In this document: positions 1 to 9,911 of the stretch, piece after piece
Position numbering within the stretch: position 1 is the stretch's first letter
Layout: every line of letters starts with the position of its first letter
NCBI RefSeq assembly: GCF_016793285.1
Contig: NZ_JAEUMO010000120.1
Location: forward strand, 1 to 40,235
Origin: Phenylobacterium sp.
GTDB taxonomy: Bacteria; Pseudomonadota; Alphaproteobacteria; Caulobacterales; Caulobacteraceae
DNA length: 40,235 nucleotides
Direction: 5' to 3'
Made by a program: the position numbers and the translations under genes
Notes under the pieces: generated by a model
The model's database searches: none
What the model saw: the letters and a program-made list of their open reading frames with translations, nothing else
What the model was told of the DNA's origin: nothing

Positions 1-1
1 G

Positions 2-226
2 CGCACCGCGCCGACGCCCGACATGCTGGGCCAGGTGGTCGTGCTCGAGACCGACACCGACGAGGTGCTGGTCAAGCGGCTGCTGCGCGGCTCGCGCGGC
101 GGCGTCTACGACCTCGAGAGCATCGCCGGGCCCATGCGCCATGACGCGCGCCTGCGCTGGGCCGCCCACATCACCGCCATCATCCCGCCCTTCCAGGCCC
201 GCCGGATCATCCGCGGCGCGGCCTGA
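2..226 (+). CDS. C-terminal part of an S24/LexA-like regulator or peptidase (partial)
   Basis: The gene enters from before the window; the reading frame is open from base 2 and about 74 residues are visible. The pattern is a beta-strand, then an LVKRLLR motif whose lysine matches the general-base lysine of the Ser-Lys dyad in LexA/S24-type domains. After that come a YDLES strand and a final strand ending in IIPP, the usual close of such C-terminal domains in phage-repressor-like XRE regulators. The catalytic serine and any helix-turn-helix lie outside the window, so neither DNA binding nor self-cleavage can be shown. It is followed 47 bp later by an SRAP-domain gene on the same strand, which would fit a DNA-damage theme. 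A signal-peptidase-like protein of another kind remains possible. Confidence 0.6.
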   Translation, partial: RTAPTPDMLGQVVVLETDTDEVLVKRLLRGSRGGVYDLESIAGPMRHDARLRWAAHITAIIPPFQARRIIRGAA

Positions 227-273
227 TCGGCAAGTAAGGTACAGCGACGCGAACGGCCGGGACTGTAGATTTC

Positions 274-825
274 ATGTGCAACGAATACGCCCTCGAACGA
301 TCCCTGGAAGAGCTGCTCTCCGAACTTGCCGAGTTGCAGATGCCGCTGGGCTTCGATGGGGCCAGGCCCAACATGGAGCCGCGTCCGTCGATCCGTCCGA
401 CCGACCCGTCCTACCTGCTGGTCGGTGACGGCACGGGCGGCGCGCGCCTCACACAACGGCGCTGGGGCTTCCCGGGCCCGCGCGGCCCGGTCATCAACTT
501 CCGCTCCGAGGGCCGCAGCTTCCCGAAGGGCCGTTGCCTCGCGCCCGCCGACGCCTTCTTCGAGTTCACGGGGGCCAAGGCGCCGAAGTCCAAGTGGCGC
601 TTCGAGTCGGCCGACCGCCCGTTCCTCGCCATCGCCGGGTTCATCCGCGACGACCGCTTCACGCTGCTGACGACCGGGCCCGGACCGGACATCGCGCCCT
701 ACCACGACCGCCAGATCGTGATCTTCCCACGCGAGCGCTGGGCCGACTGGCTCGACACCGCGCGCCCGCAGCCGCCCATCGGCCCGCTGCCCGCCGGCAG
801 CCTGAAGGTCACGCAGATCCGCTAG
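274..825 (+). CDS. SOS response-associated peptidase family protein (SRAP, YedK/HMCES-like)
   Basis: SRAP proteins bind abasic sites in single-stranded DNA and form a thiazolidine cross-link through Cys2, protecting replication forks. The start is fixed by the family hallmark Met-Cys-Asn, with Cys2 freed by Met removal. Other family positions are visible: INFRSE (normally N-x-R-x-E), an FFEF segment in place of the usual YYEW glutamate region, and YHDRQIVI matching the catalytic histidine segment. At 183 residues it is shorter than the usual 210-230, with compact loops. It lies just downstream of the partial S24-type gene and may be co-transcribed with it. Family assignment is firm; the in vivo role is inferred from homologues. 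Confidence 0.9.
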   Translation: MCNEYALERSLEELLSELAELQMPLGFDGARPNMEPRPSIRPTDPSYLLVGDGTGGARLTQRRWGFPGPRGPVINFRSEGRSFPKGRCLAPADAFFEFTGAKAPKSKWRFESADRPFLAIAGFIRDDRFTLLTTGPGPDIAPYHDRQIVIFPRERWADWLDTARPQPPIGPLPAGSLKVTQIR

Positions 826-837
826 ACGGAGGCCCGC

Positions 838-1044
838 CTAGGGGAGGTCCTCGGCGAGGATGGCCATCTCGAACATGTAGGAGCCGTCGCCGTCCTCGTC
901 CTCGAACACGACGCCCACGAACTCCTCGCCGATGTAGACCTCGGCGGAGTCCTTCTGCTTGGGCCGCGGCGTGAGCGTGATCCGCGCGTTGGCGAAGGTC
1001 CCGCGCAGATGGCCTTCGATCCTGCGGATGGCTTTCTCGTCCAC
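838..1044 (-). CDS. DUF3126 family protein
   Basis: A 68-residue protein with the DUF3126 pattern: an MDEKAIRRIE start, an RPKQKDSAEVYIGEEFVGV core and an acidic DEDGDGSY stretch before the AILAEDL end. Function is unknown. In alphaproteobacteria this small protein commonly follows cysE, and that is the arrangement here: it lies 69 bp downstream of the cysE stop on the same strand. A link to serine acetyltransferase or sulfur metabolism is only suggested by that conserved neighbourhood. It converges on the SRAP gene with a 12-bp gap. Confidence 0.88.
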   Translation of the reverse strand: MDEKAIRRIEGHLRGTFANARITLTPRPKQKDSAEVYIGEEFVGVVFEDEDGDGSYMFEMAILAEDLP

Positions 1045-1113
1045 GCAAACGCTCCTGACCAGTTGCGGCGCGACTTCTAGCGAAAGCCGCGCGCCAACGG
1101 AACCCGCCGAACG

Positions 1114-1950
1114 TCAGATCGTGTAGTCGGTGATCGTCGGCAGCGTGTGGTCCATCGTCCGCGCCGGGGCCTCCGCCTCCTCGCAGGTCGGGCAGTTGAC
1201 CAGCCGCGCGGGCACGCCGGCGGCCGTGCAGCCCGCCGGCACTTCCTTCAGCACCACCGAGCCCGAGGCCACCTTGGCGTAGTCGCCGATCCTGATGTTG
1301 CCCAGCACCTTGGCGCCCGCGCCCAGCAGCACGCCCTTGCCGATCTTCGGGTGGCGGTCGCCGCGCTCGGCGCCGGTGCCGCCCAGGGTCACGCCCTGCA
1401 GCATCGAGACGTCGTCGCCGATCACCGCGGTCTCGCCGATGACGATGCCGGTGCCGTGGTCGACGAACACGCCCTGGCCGATCCGCGTCGCCGGATTGAT
1501 GTCGACCTGGAACAGCTCGCTGGAGCGGCTCTGGAGGTAGAACGCCATCGTCTCGCGGCCCTGGCCGTACAGCCAGTGGGCCACGCGGTGAGTCTGCAGC
1601 GCCAGGAAGCCCTTGAAGAACAGGAACGGCTGCACGTAGCCCTTGCAGGCCGGGTCGCGCTCGAACACCGCCTTCAGGTCGGCTTCCGCGATGCTCACCA
1701 GCGACGGGTCGCCCTCGTAGGCTTCCTCGATGGTGTCGCGCAGGCTCATGGCCCGCAACTCCTGGTCGCCCAGCTTGCGCGCGAGCTGGTAGCTGAGCGC
1801 GTCGCCCAGCGTGTCGTGGTTCAGGATCACCGCGGCCAGCAGGCTCGCGAGCGCGGCCTCCGACTTGGCCGCCGCGTAAGCTTCGTTCCGGAGCGCGGCC
1901 CACACCGGCGGCGGCTGGGCGGTGTCGACCACCTCGAGGCGCTGGCTCAT
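1114..1950 (-). CDS. cysE: Serine O-acetyltransferase
   Basis: Transfers acetyl from acetyl-CoA to L-serine, giving O-acetylserine, the first step of cysteine synthesis. The N-terminal helical domain carries the SATase pattern (residues about 10-140, including RVAHWLY). The left-handed beta-helix of hexapeptide repeats follows from about residue 150, with DHGTGIVIGE containing the catalytic histidine, then GVTLGGTG and HPKIGKGVLLGAG. A GGGAGGAATT ribosome site directly precedes the ATG at 1950, so this start is preferred to the in-frame ATG six codons upstream at 1968. The predicted length is 278 residues, normal for the family. It lies 31 bp downstream of the NUDIX gene and upstream of DUF3126, probably in one operon. 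Confidence 0.95.
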   Translation of the reverse strand: MSQRLEVVDTAQPPPVWAALRNEAYAAAKSEAALASLLAAVILNHDTLGDALSYQLARKLGDQELRAMSLRDTIEEAYEGDPSLVSIAEADLKAVFERDPACKGYVQPFLFFKGFLALQTHRVAHWLYGQGRETMAFYLQSRSSELFQVDINPATRIGQGVFVDHGTGIVIGETAVIGDDVSMLQGVTLGGTGAERGDRHPKIGKGVLLGAGAKVLGNIRIGDYAKVASGSVVLKEVPAGCTAAGVPARLVNCPTCEEAEAPARTMDHTLPTITDYTI

Positions 1951-1981
1951 GAATTCCTCCCGGCCCATCTGGGTCCTGGTC

Positions 1982-2596
1982 TCAGCCTAGCATGGCGGCG
2001 GCCAGGGCCGGCGCCAGAAGCCCTTCACGGGCCATGTAGGAAGCCTTCAACAGCATCGCCACCGTCAGGAGGTCCTGCAGGTCCCCGGCCATCGCGGCCT
2101 CCAGCGCCTCGCGGAACGGCACGCGCACCTTCTCCAGCGCCTCGGTGTCGTCGGCGTGCTGCGTCCCGTCGGCCGGGTAGAGCCCCGTCGCCAGATAGCC
2201 GACGGCGCGCTCGTCGGTCACCGAATTGGAGAGCTGCGCGGTCAGGATTTCGCGCCAGTCCGCCGCGGCGAGGCCCGTCTCTTCCGCCAGCTCGCGTCGG
2301 GCGCTCTCCAGCGGATCGTCCGCCAGCGGCCCGCCGCCCTCGGGGATCTCCCAGCTATAGTCCATCAGCGGAAACCGGTTCTGGCCCACCAGCACCGTCG
2401 TCCCGTCGTCGAACAGGGGCAGCACCGCGATCGCGAGGTTCTTGTAGCCCACGAGGCCGTAGGTCGCCGGCGCACCGGTGGGCGCCGTCGCCGCGAACTC
2501 CGTCACCCGGATCCACGGGTTGTCGTAGACCACCTTCGCCGGCCCACGGACCCACGGGCTCCCATGCGGCCGCAGCCAGGCGGGCTTCACGCGCAT
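1982..2596 (-). CDS. NUDIX hydrolase (ADP-ribose pyrophosphatase-like)
   Basis: Expected to hydrolyse a nucleoside diphosphate linked to another moiety; the sequence resembles ADP-sugar pyrophosphatases. The Nudix box lies near the middle, with the metal-binding core RELAEETGL intact. The first glutamate of the canonical GX5EX7REUXEE pattern is replaced by aspartate. The preceding WEIPEGG is typical of the ADP-ribose class. The start at 2596 (MRVKPAW) has an AGGGA ribosome site nearby. The frame stays open far upstream, but the extra residues look like antisense of the divergent nitroreductase. Predicted length is 204 residues. It is first in the NUDIX-cysE-DUF3126 block; substrate is undetermined. 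Confidence 0.88.
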   Translation of the reverse strand: MRVKPAWLRPHGSPWVRGPAKVVYDNPWIRVTEFAATAPTGAPATYGLVGYKNLAIAVLPLFDDGTTVLVGQNRFPLMDYSWEIPEGGGPLADDPLESARRELAEETGLAAADWREILTAQLSNSVTDERAVGYLATGLYPADGTQHADDTEALEKVRVPFREALEAAMAGDLQDLLTVAMLLKASYMAREGLLAPALAAAMLG

Positions 2597-2672
2597 ATAA
2601 GTTCCCTCGCCTTGTGGTCGGCGTTCGCGACGCCATAAAGAAACCAGCCCCACGAAGTCCATCGGAACCCGC

Positions 2673-3281
2673 TTGACCCCCAACCTCCCGCCTCCGCCCC
2701 AGCTCGGCGATCCGTTGCCCAGCGCCGCCTCGCCCGAGGTGCTGCGCTTCCTGGCCCTGCGGCGCTCGACGCCCGCGCTGAGCCTGGCCGAACCCGCGCC
2801 CAGCGACGCCGAGCTCGACGAGCTCCTGCGCCTGGCCGCCCGGGTGCCCGACCACGGCAAGCTCGCGCCGTGGCGCTTCATCGTTCTGGACGCCGCCGCC
2901 AAGGCCGCGGCCGTCGCGCGGCTCGAGGCGGTGGCGCAGGCCAAGGGGGACCAGAGCCTGGTCGCCAAGCTCGGCAAGCTCAGGGTTCCGCCGCTGGCCG
3001 TCATCGTGGTGTCGGCGCCGAGCGCCGCCGCCTCGATCCCGGAGTGGGAGCAGGTGCTCTCGGCCGGCGCCGCCTGCACGAACCTGCTCTACGGCGCGCT
3101 CGCCATGGGCTACGGCGCCAACTGGATCACCGACTGGTACAGCTACGACGCCGAGGCCGCCGCCATCCTGGGCCTCGCGTCCGGCGAGCGCGTCGCGGGC
3201 GTGATGCTGATCGGGACGCCGAAGGAGCCGCCGCTGGAGCGCGATCGCCCTGCGCTCGCCCCCCTCGTCACCCGCGCCTGA
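2673..3281 (+). CDS. Nitroreductase family protein
   Basis: An FMN-dependent NAD(P)H oxidoreductase of the small YdjA-like nitroreductase branch. The N-terminal FLALRRSTPALSLAEP segment holds the conserved RRS that contacts FMN phosphate. It is followed by LLRLAARVPDHGKLAPWRF, the signature of this branch, and by GAACTNLLYGALAMGYG in the core helix. The start is a TTG at 2673 with a GGA-type ribosome site; no ATG occurs before the conserved N-terminus, so TTG fits best. It is 202 residues long, slightly longer than YdjA because of a proline-rich leader. It is divergent from the NUDIX gene across 76 bp. Physiological substrate is unknown. Confidence 0.9.
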   Translation: MTPNLPPPPQLGDPLPSAASPEVLRFLALRRSTPALSLAEPAPSDAELDELLRLAARVPDHGKLAPWRFIVLDAAAKAAAVARLEAVAQAKGDQSLVAKLGKLRVPPLAVIVVSAPSAAASIPEWEQVLSAGAACTNLLYGALAMGYGANWITDWYSYDAEAAAILGLASGERVAGVMLIGTPKEPPLERDRPALAPLVTRA

Positions 3282-3305
3282 GCCGCCCACGCATAGCGGC
3301 CTGAG

Positions 3306-3353
3306 GACAAACAAGGCGTGAGACACACAAAGCGCCAGACACACAACGGCCGG
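3306..3353. repeat. Three tandem degenerate 16-bp repeats
   Basis: Copies begin at 3306, 3322 and 3338: GACAAACAAGGCGTGA, GACACACAAAGCGCCA and GACACACAACGGCCGG. The GACAmACAA core is kept in every copy at an exact 16-bp period, with a more variable GC-rich second half. The third copy runs into the palindrome at 3348. The repeat is non-coding and comparatively A-rich for this genome. Function is unknown. Confidence 0.65.
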
Positions 3354-3377
3354 ACGACGCGATCGCGCCGCCCGGCC
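3348..3377. repeat. 30-bp imperfect palindrome, possible hairpin
   Basis: The arms GGCCGG (3348-3353) and CCGGCC (3372-3377) flank a central GCGATCGC, giving a 15-bp stem with two non-matching positions. In a minus-strand transcript (queF direction) both become G-U wobbles, so the RNA hairpin would be continuous except for the tip. No run of U follows in either direction, so a classical intrinsic terminator is not shown. It could be a protein-binding palindrome or a terminator remnant. Confidence 0.5.
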
Positions 3378-3588
3378 TGAGGTGACACGCCCGAGGAGAG
3401 TTGGGCCCGTCAGCTATAGGCCTCCGGCCAGCTTTTGGGAAGCCTCATCAGGCATCTGCAAGATCGCGGGCCCCGCTGGCCGAGTCGCCGCGGCCCGCCT
3501 CTATTGCCAAGCTTTGAACCGCATCAGCAGCGCGGCCGGCGCTCTTCTTGCGATTCCACAGTATTCGCAGGCCCCCGATCGCCGATGC

Positions 3589-4044
3589 TCAGCCGCGACC
3601 ACGGTACGGCGCGACGCCCTGGTCCGGCAGCCAGAGGCCCTCCGGCGCCGGCCCGGTCTGCCAGAACACGTCGATCGGGATGCCGCCGCGCGGATACCAG
3701 TACCCGCCGATGCGCAGCCACTGCGGCGCGAGTTCGCCGACCAGCCGCTTGCCGATCGCCACCGTGCAGTCCTCGTGGAACGCGCCGTGGTTGCGGAACG
3801 AACCCAGGTAGAGCTTCAGCGACTTCGACTCCACCAGCCAGTCGCCCGGCACATAGTCGATCACCAGGTGCGCGAAGTCGGGCTGGCCGGTCACCGGGCA
3901 CAGAGAGGTGAACTCCGGCGCCGCGAAGCGCACCAGATAGGCCGTGCCCGGGTGCGGATTGGCCACGCGCTCCAGCACCGCCGCCTCGGGGGTCTCAAAG
4001 CCCCGCACCTCGCGGCCGAGTTGCGTGAGATGGGTCTCTTCCAT
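3589..4044 (-). CDS. queF: NADPH-dependent 7-cyano-7-deazaguanine reductase (preQ0 reductase)
   Basis: Reduces preQ0 to preQ1 in the queuosine tRNA-modification pathway. The [21 protein letters not shown]-type block is present; its Cys49 forms the thioimide with the nitrile and the following Asp is the proton donor. The QueF signature [20 protein letters not shown] follows. The 151-residue length fits the unimodular (type I) QueF. The start at 4044 ([10 protein letters not shown]) has a weak AAAGG site; the frame extends 13 codons further to an upstream Met without family support. It is divergent from the SDR gene by 70 bp. I saw no preQ1 riboswitch in that gap. Confidence 0.95.
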   Translation of the reverse strand: MEETHLTQLGREVRGFETPEAAVLERVANPHPGTAYLVRFAAPEFTSLCPVTGQPDFAHLVIDYVPGDWLVESKSLKLYLGSFRNHGAFHEDCTVAIGKRLVGELAPQWLRIGGYWYPRGGIPIDVFWQTGPAPEGLWLPDQGVAPYRGRG

Positions 4045-4114
4045 GCCGGGGCCTTTAGACGGTAGGACGTCGGCGAACAACAACGGCCCGAACAGGGCAG
4101 GCGAGGAGCGGATG

Positions 4115-4915
4115 ATGGCCCAGGGTGATTTTCAGGACTTCGTGGTCGTGGTGACCGGCGCCTCCACCGGCCTCGGCCGCGCCGTGGCCGTCGAAGTCGC
4201 CTCGCGCGGCGCCAGGGCGGTCGTGATCAACTACGCCCGCAACAAGGACGACGCCGAAGAGACCGCCCGCCAGTGCCAGGCCCACGGCGCCGAGACGGTC
4301 CTGGTCCAGGGCGACGTCGCCAGCGACGACGACTGCCGCAGGATCGCCGCCGCCGCCGCGCCCTACGGCCGCGTCGACGCCCTCTTCAACAACGCCGGCA
4401 CGACCACCTTCAACAACCACGCCAACCTCGACGGCGTCTCCGCCGACGACTTCCACAAGCTCTACGCGGTCAACGTGGTCGGCCCCTACCAGATGGTTCG
4501 CGCCTGCCGCGCGCTGCTGGAGGCCGCGCCGCAGCCGGGCGCCGTCGTGATGACCGCCTCCATCGCCGGCGTCACCGGCATCGGCTCGTCGGTGCCCTAC
4601 GCCGCCTCCAAGGGCGCGCTCAACACCATGACGCTCTCGCTGGCCCGGGCGCTCGCGCCGAAGATCCGGGTCAACTCGGTCTGCCCCGGCTTCATCGACA
4701 CACCCTGGTTCGGCAAGGGCGTGGGCGAGGCCGCCGCGGCGCGGGTCCGCGACAACGCCGCGGCCGGCACGCCGCTCAAGGCCGCCTCCACCGCCGAGGA
4801 CATCGCGGTCTCGGCCGTCTTCCTGGCCTCGCCCCACTCGCGCCACGTCACCGGCGAGACGCTCCTCGTCGACGCCGGGTCGCACCTCGGATTCGCGCCC
4901 CTCGTCGCACGCTGA
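4115..4915 (+). CDS. SDR family NAD(P)-dependent oxidoreductase
   Basis: A classical short-chain dehydrogenase/reductase. The cofactor motif TGASTGLG is at residues 14-21, NNAG follows the fourth strand, the catalytic Ser lies in TASIAG, and Tyr162/Lys166 lie in [18 protein letters not shown] and a [12 protein letters not shown]-terminus complete the pattern. The length of 266 residues is typical. The start is one of two adjacent ATGs at 4112 and 4115; GAGGAG at 4103-4108 is better spaced for 4115. The second strand is INYARNKD, which is compatible with NADP preference but not decisive. Substrate is unknown; FabG-like or other 3-oxo/alcohol dehydrogenase roles are possible. A strong terminator-like hairpin follows. 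Confidence 0.92.
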   Translation: MAQGDFQDFVVVVTGASTGLGRAVAVEVASRGARAVVINYARNKDDAEETARQCQAHGAETVLVQGDVASDDDCRRIAAAAAPYGRVDALFNNAGTTTFNNHANLDGVSADDFHKLYAVNVVGPYQMVRACRALLEAAPQPGAVVMTASIAGVTGIGSSVPYAASKGALNTMTLSLARALAPKIRVNSVCPGFIDTPWFGKGVGEAAAARVRDNAAAGTPLKAASTAEDIAVSAVFLASPHSRHVTGETLLVDAGSHLGFAPLVAR

Positions 4916-4924
4916 ACCCCCGCG

Positions 4925-4969
4925 GCCCACGTCCGGCGTCGGTCCCGGACGCCGTGGGCGCCTGTTTTT
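4925..4969 (+). terminator. Probable intrinsic terminator after the SDR gene
   Basis: GC-rich inverted repeats pair across 4925-4959: GCCCAC with GTGGGC on the outside, and CGGCGTC with GACGCCG inside. A TTTTT run follows at 4965-4969, a few bases after the stem. It lies ten bases after the SDR stop codon. Confidence 0.65.
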
Positions 4970-5119
4970 GCGGCGCCCTTATGCGGGAGCGCCCAATCCC
5001 GCATCAGCCGCCCCATAGCGCCGCCGCCGCCCCGCCGTCACGTTGATCCGCAGGCGTGGCCGACGACGATGGCGACGCCCGCCGGCCAAGGCTGGGCGGA
5101 CCTGAGAGGGGATAGACAA

Positions 5120-5821
5120 ATGAGAACGCTGAAACTCGCGCTGGTGGCCGCGGCCGCCTCGCTCTGCTTCGCCGGCGCCGCCGCCGCACAGGACGACTCC
5201 GGGCCGTCCTTCTCCTTCAACCTCGGCGCATCCACGGACTACGTGTTCCGCGGCTTCAGCCAGACCGACGAGGATCCGCAGGTGTTCGGGGGCGTCGACG
5301 CCACCGTGGGCATCGGCTACGCGGGCATCTGGGTGTCGAACGTCGACTTCCTGGATTCGACCGACGCCGAGTTCGACATCTACGCCGGCGTGAAGCCGAC
5401 CGTCGGCGCCGTCACCTTCGACCTGGGCGCGATCTACTACGGCTACATCGACAAGGGCGCGTCGAACTACGACTACTGGGAATTCAAGGCCGCCGCCTCG
5501 GTCCCGGCGGGCCCCGCGACCCTCGGCATCGCCACCTACTACTCGCCGAACTTCTTCGGCGCCGCGGACGACGCCTTCTACTACGAGGCCAACGCCGCCG
5601 TGGCGATCCCGGACACCAAGTTCTCGATCAGCGGCGCCATCGGCCGCCAGGACCAGGACGGCGGCCTCGACTACACCACCTGGAACGTGGGCGTCGGCTT
5701 TGCGCTCACCGACCACGTCAGCTTCGACGTGCGCTACTGGGACACCGACGCCTCCAACGCCGCCGACCCGCTGGGCTACGGCGACGGCCGTGTCGTCGGC
5801 GGCGTTAAGCTCGTCTGGTAG
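5120..5821 (+). CDS. TorF family putative porin (outer-membrane beta-barrel)
   Basis: A 233-residue outer-membrane protein of the TorF/TIGR02001 type. The signal peptide covers residues 1 to about 24 and ends in AGAAAAQ, with cleavage predicted before Gln or Asp. The mature start FSFNLGASTDYVFRGFSQTD is the family hallmark. Alternating-residue strands rich in Tyr, Gly and Asp follow throughout, and the protein ends in GGVKLVW with a terminal aromatic residue as expected for BAM recognition. The ATG at 5120 has a GAGGGG ribosome site 7 bases upstream. It is a single-gene unit with terminators on both sides. The transported solute is unknown. Confidence 0.9.
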   Translation: MRTLKLALVAAAASLCFAGAAAAQDDSGPSFSFNLGASTDYVFRGFSQTDEDPQVFGGVDATVGIGYAGIWVSNVDFLDSTDAEFDIYAGVKPTVGAVTFDLGAIYYGYIDKGASNYDYWEFKAAASVPAGPATLGIATYYSPNFFGAADDAFYYEANAAVAIPDTKFSISGAIGRQDQDGGLDYTTWNVGVGFALTDHVSFDVRYWDTDASNAADPLGYGDGRVVGGVKLVW

Positions 5822-5851
5822 CCATGGGTTAGGCCGCCGGGGCCTACGAAG

Positions 5852-5878
5852 GCCGTCGCCTGCGGGCGGCGGCTTTTT
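5852..5878 (+). terminator. Intrinsic terminator after the porin gene
   Basis: The stem GCCGTCGCC (5852-5860) pairs with GGCGGCGGC (5865-5873) with one G-U pair and a four-base loop. TTTTT follows immediately at 5874-5878. It lies 30 bases after the porin stop. Confidence 0.85.
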
Positions 5879-6047
5879 CGTTGCCTCGGGGCGCCCCCGT
5901 ACCTAAGTTCCCGGCGCTCGCCGGCACGCCTGCTTCCGTCGGGGCGCGCCTTCGCGGAAGACCCTCCGCAAAGTCCTGTTTTCGCTGGCGGTCTTGCTCG
6001 ACGCGCCTATGGTTGGGAATCGACACGACGTGAGCGGAGTTCGGCGC

Positions 6048-7979
6048 ATGGAGCGGATGGCCGTCCGGGCCCAGACCGTCGTGTCCGACGTGCTGCTCGC
6101 CGCCCTTGCCTTCGCCGTCGCCTTCTTCGTCACCCCGACCCAGCCCGAGCTCGGCTTCGGCCAGGCCGGCGCGATGTCGTTCTTCCAACTGGCGGCGCTC
6201 TACGCCGCGATCGCCGGCGTCTTCAGCATCATGTTCCGGGGCGAGATGTCGCCCTGGCGCTACGTGTCGATCCCCGACGCGCTGGTGCTCGCGCGCAGCG
6301 CGCTGCTGACCGTCGGCGTGTTCCTGCTGGCCTGCTTCGTCCTCGACCGGGCAGAGGGCCTGCCGCGCTCGACGCTCGTGATGGCGCCCCTGTTCCAGAT
6401 GGTCAGCGCCATGGGCGTGCGAATCCTGCGCCGCGCCCTGCACGAGCATGCGCTGGAGAGCTTCTCTCCGCTGAAGAGCATCAACGACCGGATGGCCCAG
6501 GCGCCGTCCCTGCTGCTCATCGGTCCGCCCTCGCTGGCAGACACCTACCTGCGCGACATGGTCCGCAGCCACGACCACAGCTACACGCCCGTCGGCATCA
6601 TCGGCGCCGACCGTCGCGACGTGGGCGCCCAGGTCCGCGGTGTCTGCATCCTCGACGCCATCGACCGGCTCGACGAGGCCCTGGCGGACCTGCGCCGCTG
6701 GAACCGCTATCCGCGCGCCATCCTCTTCCTCGAAGAGCCCGCCAAGCTGAAGGGCCTCACCGCCGAGACCCTGGGCCGCCTGAAGACCGACGGCATCCGG
6801 CTGCTGCGCCTGCCCTCGATCGTGGAGCTCAACCACCACGACGGCCTCACGCTGCTGCCGGTCCTGGACATCAACATCGAGGAGCTGCTGGCGCGCGACC
6901 CGATCGAGCTGGACCGCGGCGCCATCGGCCGCCTCATCAAGGGCCGCCGCGTCCTGGTCACCGGCGCCGGCGGCTCCATCGGCGCCGAGCTCTGCCGCCA
7001 GGTCGCCAACTTCGGCTGCGGCCACCTGACCGTCATCGACTTCTCCGAGACCGCGCTCTTCGAGATCGAGCGCGAAATGCGCGAAACCTTCCCGCACATC
7101 TCCACCAAGGCGGTCCTCTGCGACGTGCGTCACGCGAAGCGGCTGATCAACGTGTTCGCGCAGGAGCGGCCGGACCTCGTCTTCCATGCGGCGGCCCTGA
7201 AGCACGTCTCGATGGTCGAGCGGCACCCGGCCGAGGGCCTGCTCACCAACGTCATCGGAACCTGGAACGTCTGCGAGGCCGCCAAGGCCGCGGGCGCCGG
7301 CCAGATGGTGCTGATCTCCACCGACAAGGCGGTCGACCCCACCAACGCCATGGGCGCCACGAAGCGGCTGGCCGAAGCGGTGATCCAGGCCCAGCAGACC
7401 ACCAACGACAGCGCCACGCGCTTCTCCGCGGTCCGCTTCGGCAACGTCCTGGGCTCGTCGGGCTCTGTGGTGCCGATCTTCAAGTCGCAGATCGAGCGTG
7501 GCGGACCGGTGACGGTCACCCACCCCGAGATGATGCGCTACTTCATGACCATCCCCGAGGCGTCGCAACTGGTGCTGCACGCCACGGCCGCGTGCCATGA
7601 GGACGAACGGCGCGACTCCCGGCTGTTCCTGCTCGAGATGGGCGACGCGGTGTCGATCCTGGACCTCGCCCAGCAGATGATCGCGCTCTCGGGCCGCAAG
7701 GGCATCGAGATCGAGATCACCGGCCTGCGGCCCGGCGAGAAGCTGACCGAGGCCCTGCTGGACGAGACCGAGACCTCGCTGCCGGCTGCACACAAGGTCA
7801 TGGAAGTCGTCACCAACTCGGCGCTGCGCATGACCCCCGGGCACCTCGAGGATCTGGCCCAGGTGGCCCGTGACGGCGATGTCGAGGCCGTCCGCCGCGC
7901 CCTCTTCGACCTGGTCGCCCAGGTCCGCGGCGAGAAGCCCGCCGCCCCGCCCAGCCTGCGTGTGGTCACCGGCGGCTGA
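6048..7979 (+). CDS. Membrane-bound nucleotide-sugar 4,6-dehydratase (WbpM/PglF/CapD-like)
   Basis: Catalyses 4,6-dehydration of a UDP-HexNAc, usually UDP-GlcNAc, the entry to deoxyamino sugars for surface glycans. About four membrane segments occupy residues 9-125. A CoA-binding-like Rossmann region follows, then the catalytic SDR domain with GAGGSIG near residue 306 and STDKAVDPTNAMGATK around 423-439. That stretch gives the Ser-Met-Lys arrangement replacing Ser-Tyr-Lys in long-chain members. HAAALKHVSMVE and the GLRPGEKLTE C-terminus are family hallmarks. The length of 643 residues matches WbpM/PglF. The start at 6048 has GGAG at 6036-6039; in-frame upstream codons (TTG 5994, ATG 6009) lack a site. 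It stands alone here, about 6.6 kb from the main polysaccharide genes. Confidence 0.92.
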   Translation: MERMAVRAQTVVSDVLLAALAFAVAFFVTPTQPELGFGQAGAMSFFQLAALYAAIAGVFSIMFRGEMSPWRYVSIPDALVLARSALLTVGVFLLACFVLDRAEGLPRSTLVMAPLFQMVSAMGVRILRRALHEHALESFSPLKSINDRMAQAPSLLLIGPPSLADTYLRDMVRSHDHSYTPVGIIGADRRDVGAQVRGVCILDAIDRLDEALADLRRWNRYPRAILFLEEPAKLKGLTAETLGRLKTDGIRLLRLPSIVELNHHDGLTLLPVLDINIEELLARDPIELDRGAIGRLIKGRRVLVTGAGGSIGAELCRQVANFGCGHLTVIDFSETALFEIEREMRETFPHISTKAVLCDVRHAKRLINVFAQERPDLVFHAAALKHVSMVERHPAEGLLTNVIGTWNVCEAAKAAGAGQMVLISTDKAVDPTNAMGATKRLAEAVIQAQQTTNDSATRFSAVRFGNVLGSSGSVVPIFKSQIERGGPVTVTHPEMMRYFMTIPEASQLVLHATAACHEDERRDSRLFLLEMGDAVSILDLAQQMIALSGRKGIEIEITGLRPGEKLTEALLDETETSLPAAHKVMEVVTNSALRMTPGHLEDLAQVARDGDVEAVRRALFDLVAQVRGEKPAAPPSLRVVTGG

Positions 7980-8003
7980 GCCTTCCCGCCTTCGCCGCAT
8001 GAC

Positions 8004-8030
8004 AAAGGCCGCGGGATCGCCGCGGCCTTT
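8004..8030. terminator. Bidirectional terminator between the dehydratase and pckG
   Basis: A perfect 11-bp stem, AAAGGCCGCGG (8004-8014) and CCGCGGCCTTT (8020-8030), with a five-base loop. The A-tract on one side and T-tract on the other let it act in both directions, matching the convergent genes that flank it. Confidence 0.85.
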
Positions 8031-8054
8031 GCGTTCTGTGGACTGGCGACGCGG

Positions 8055-9911
<1,857 letters not shown>

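Larger units (their letters stand above)
3282..3588. other. Intergenic region between convergent nitroreductase and queF
   Basis: There is no convincing gene in these 307 bases. The left part holds a three-copy 16-bp tandem repeat and a 30-bp palindrome (listed separately). The right part (about 3378-3588) has short GC palindromes such as GCGGGCCCCGC, but no U-run terminator, no tRNA-like fold I could recognise, and no 6S, SRP, tmRNA or RNase P signature. Because both flanking genes point into it, transcription termination is expected here. Confidence 0.5.

Noticed and set aside
4045-4114. Possible preQ1 riboswitch before queF
   Set aside because: Neither the conserved A-rich tail nor the hairpin of known preQ1 aptamers is visible in the 70-bp gap.
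5844-8000. A 718-codon minus-strand frame opposite the 4,6-dehydratase
   Set aside because: Product is repetitive Gly/Asp/Arg-rich, with no start signal or family; the sense gene is clear.
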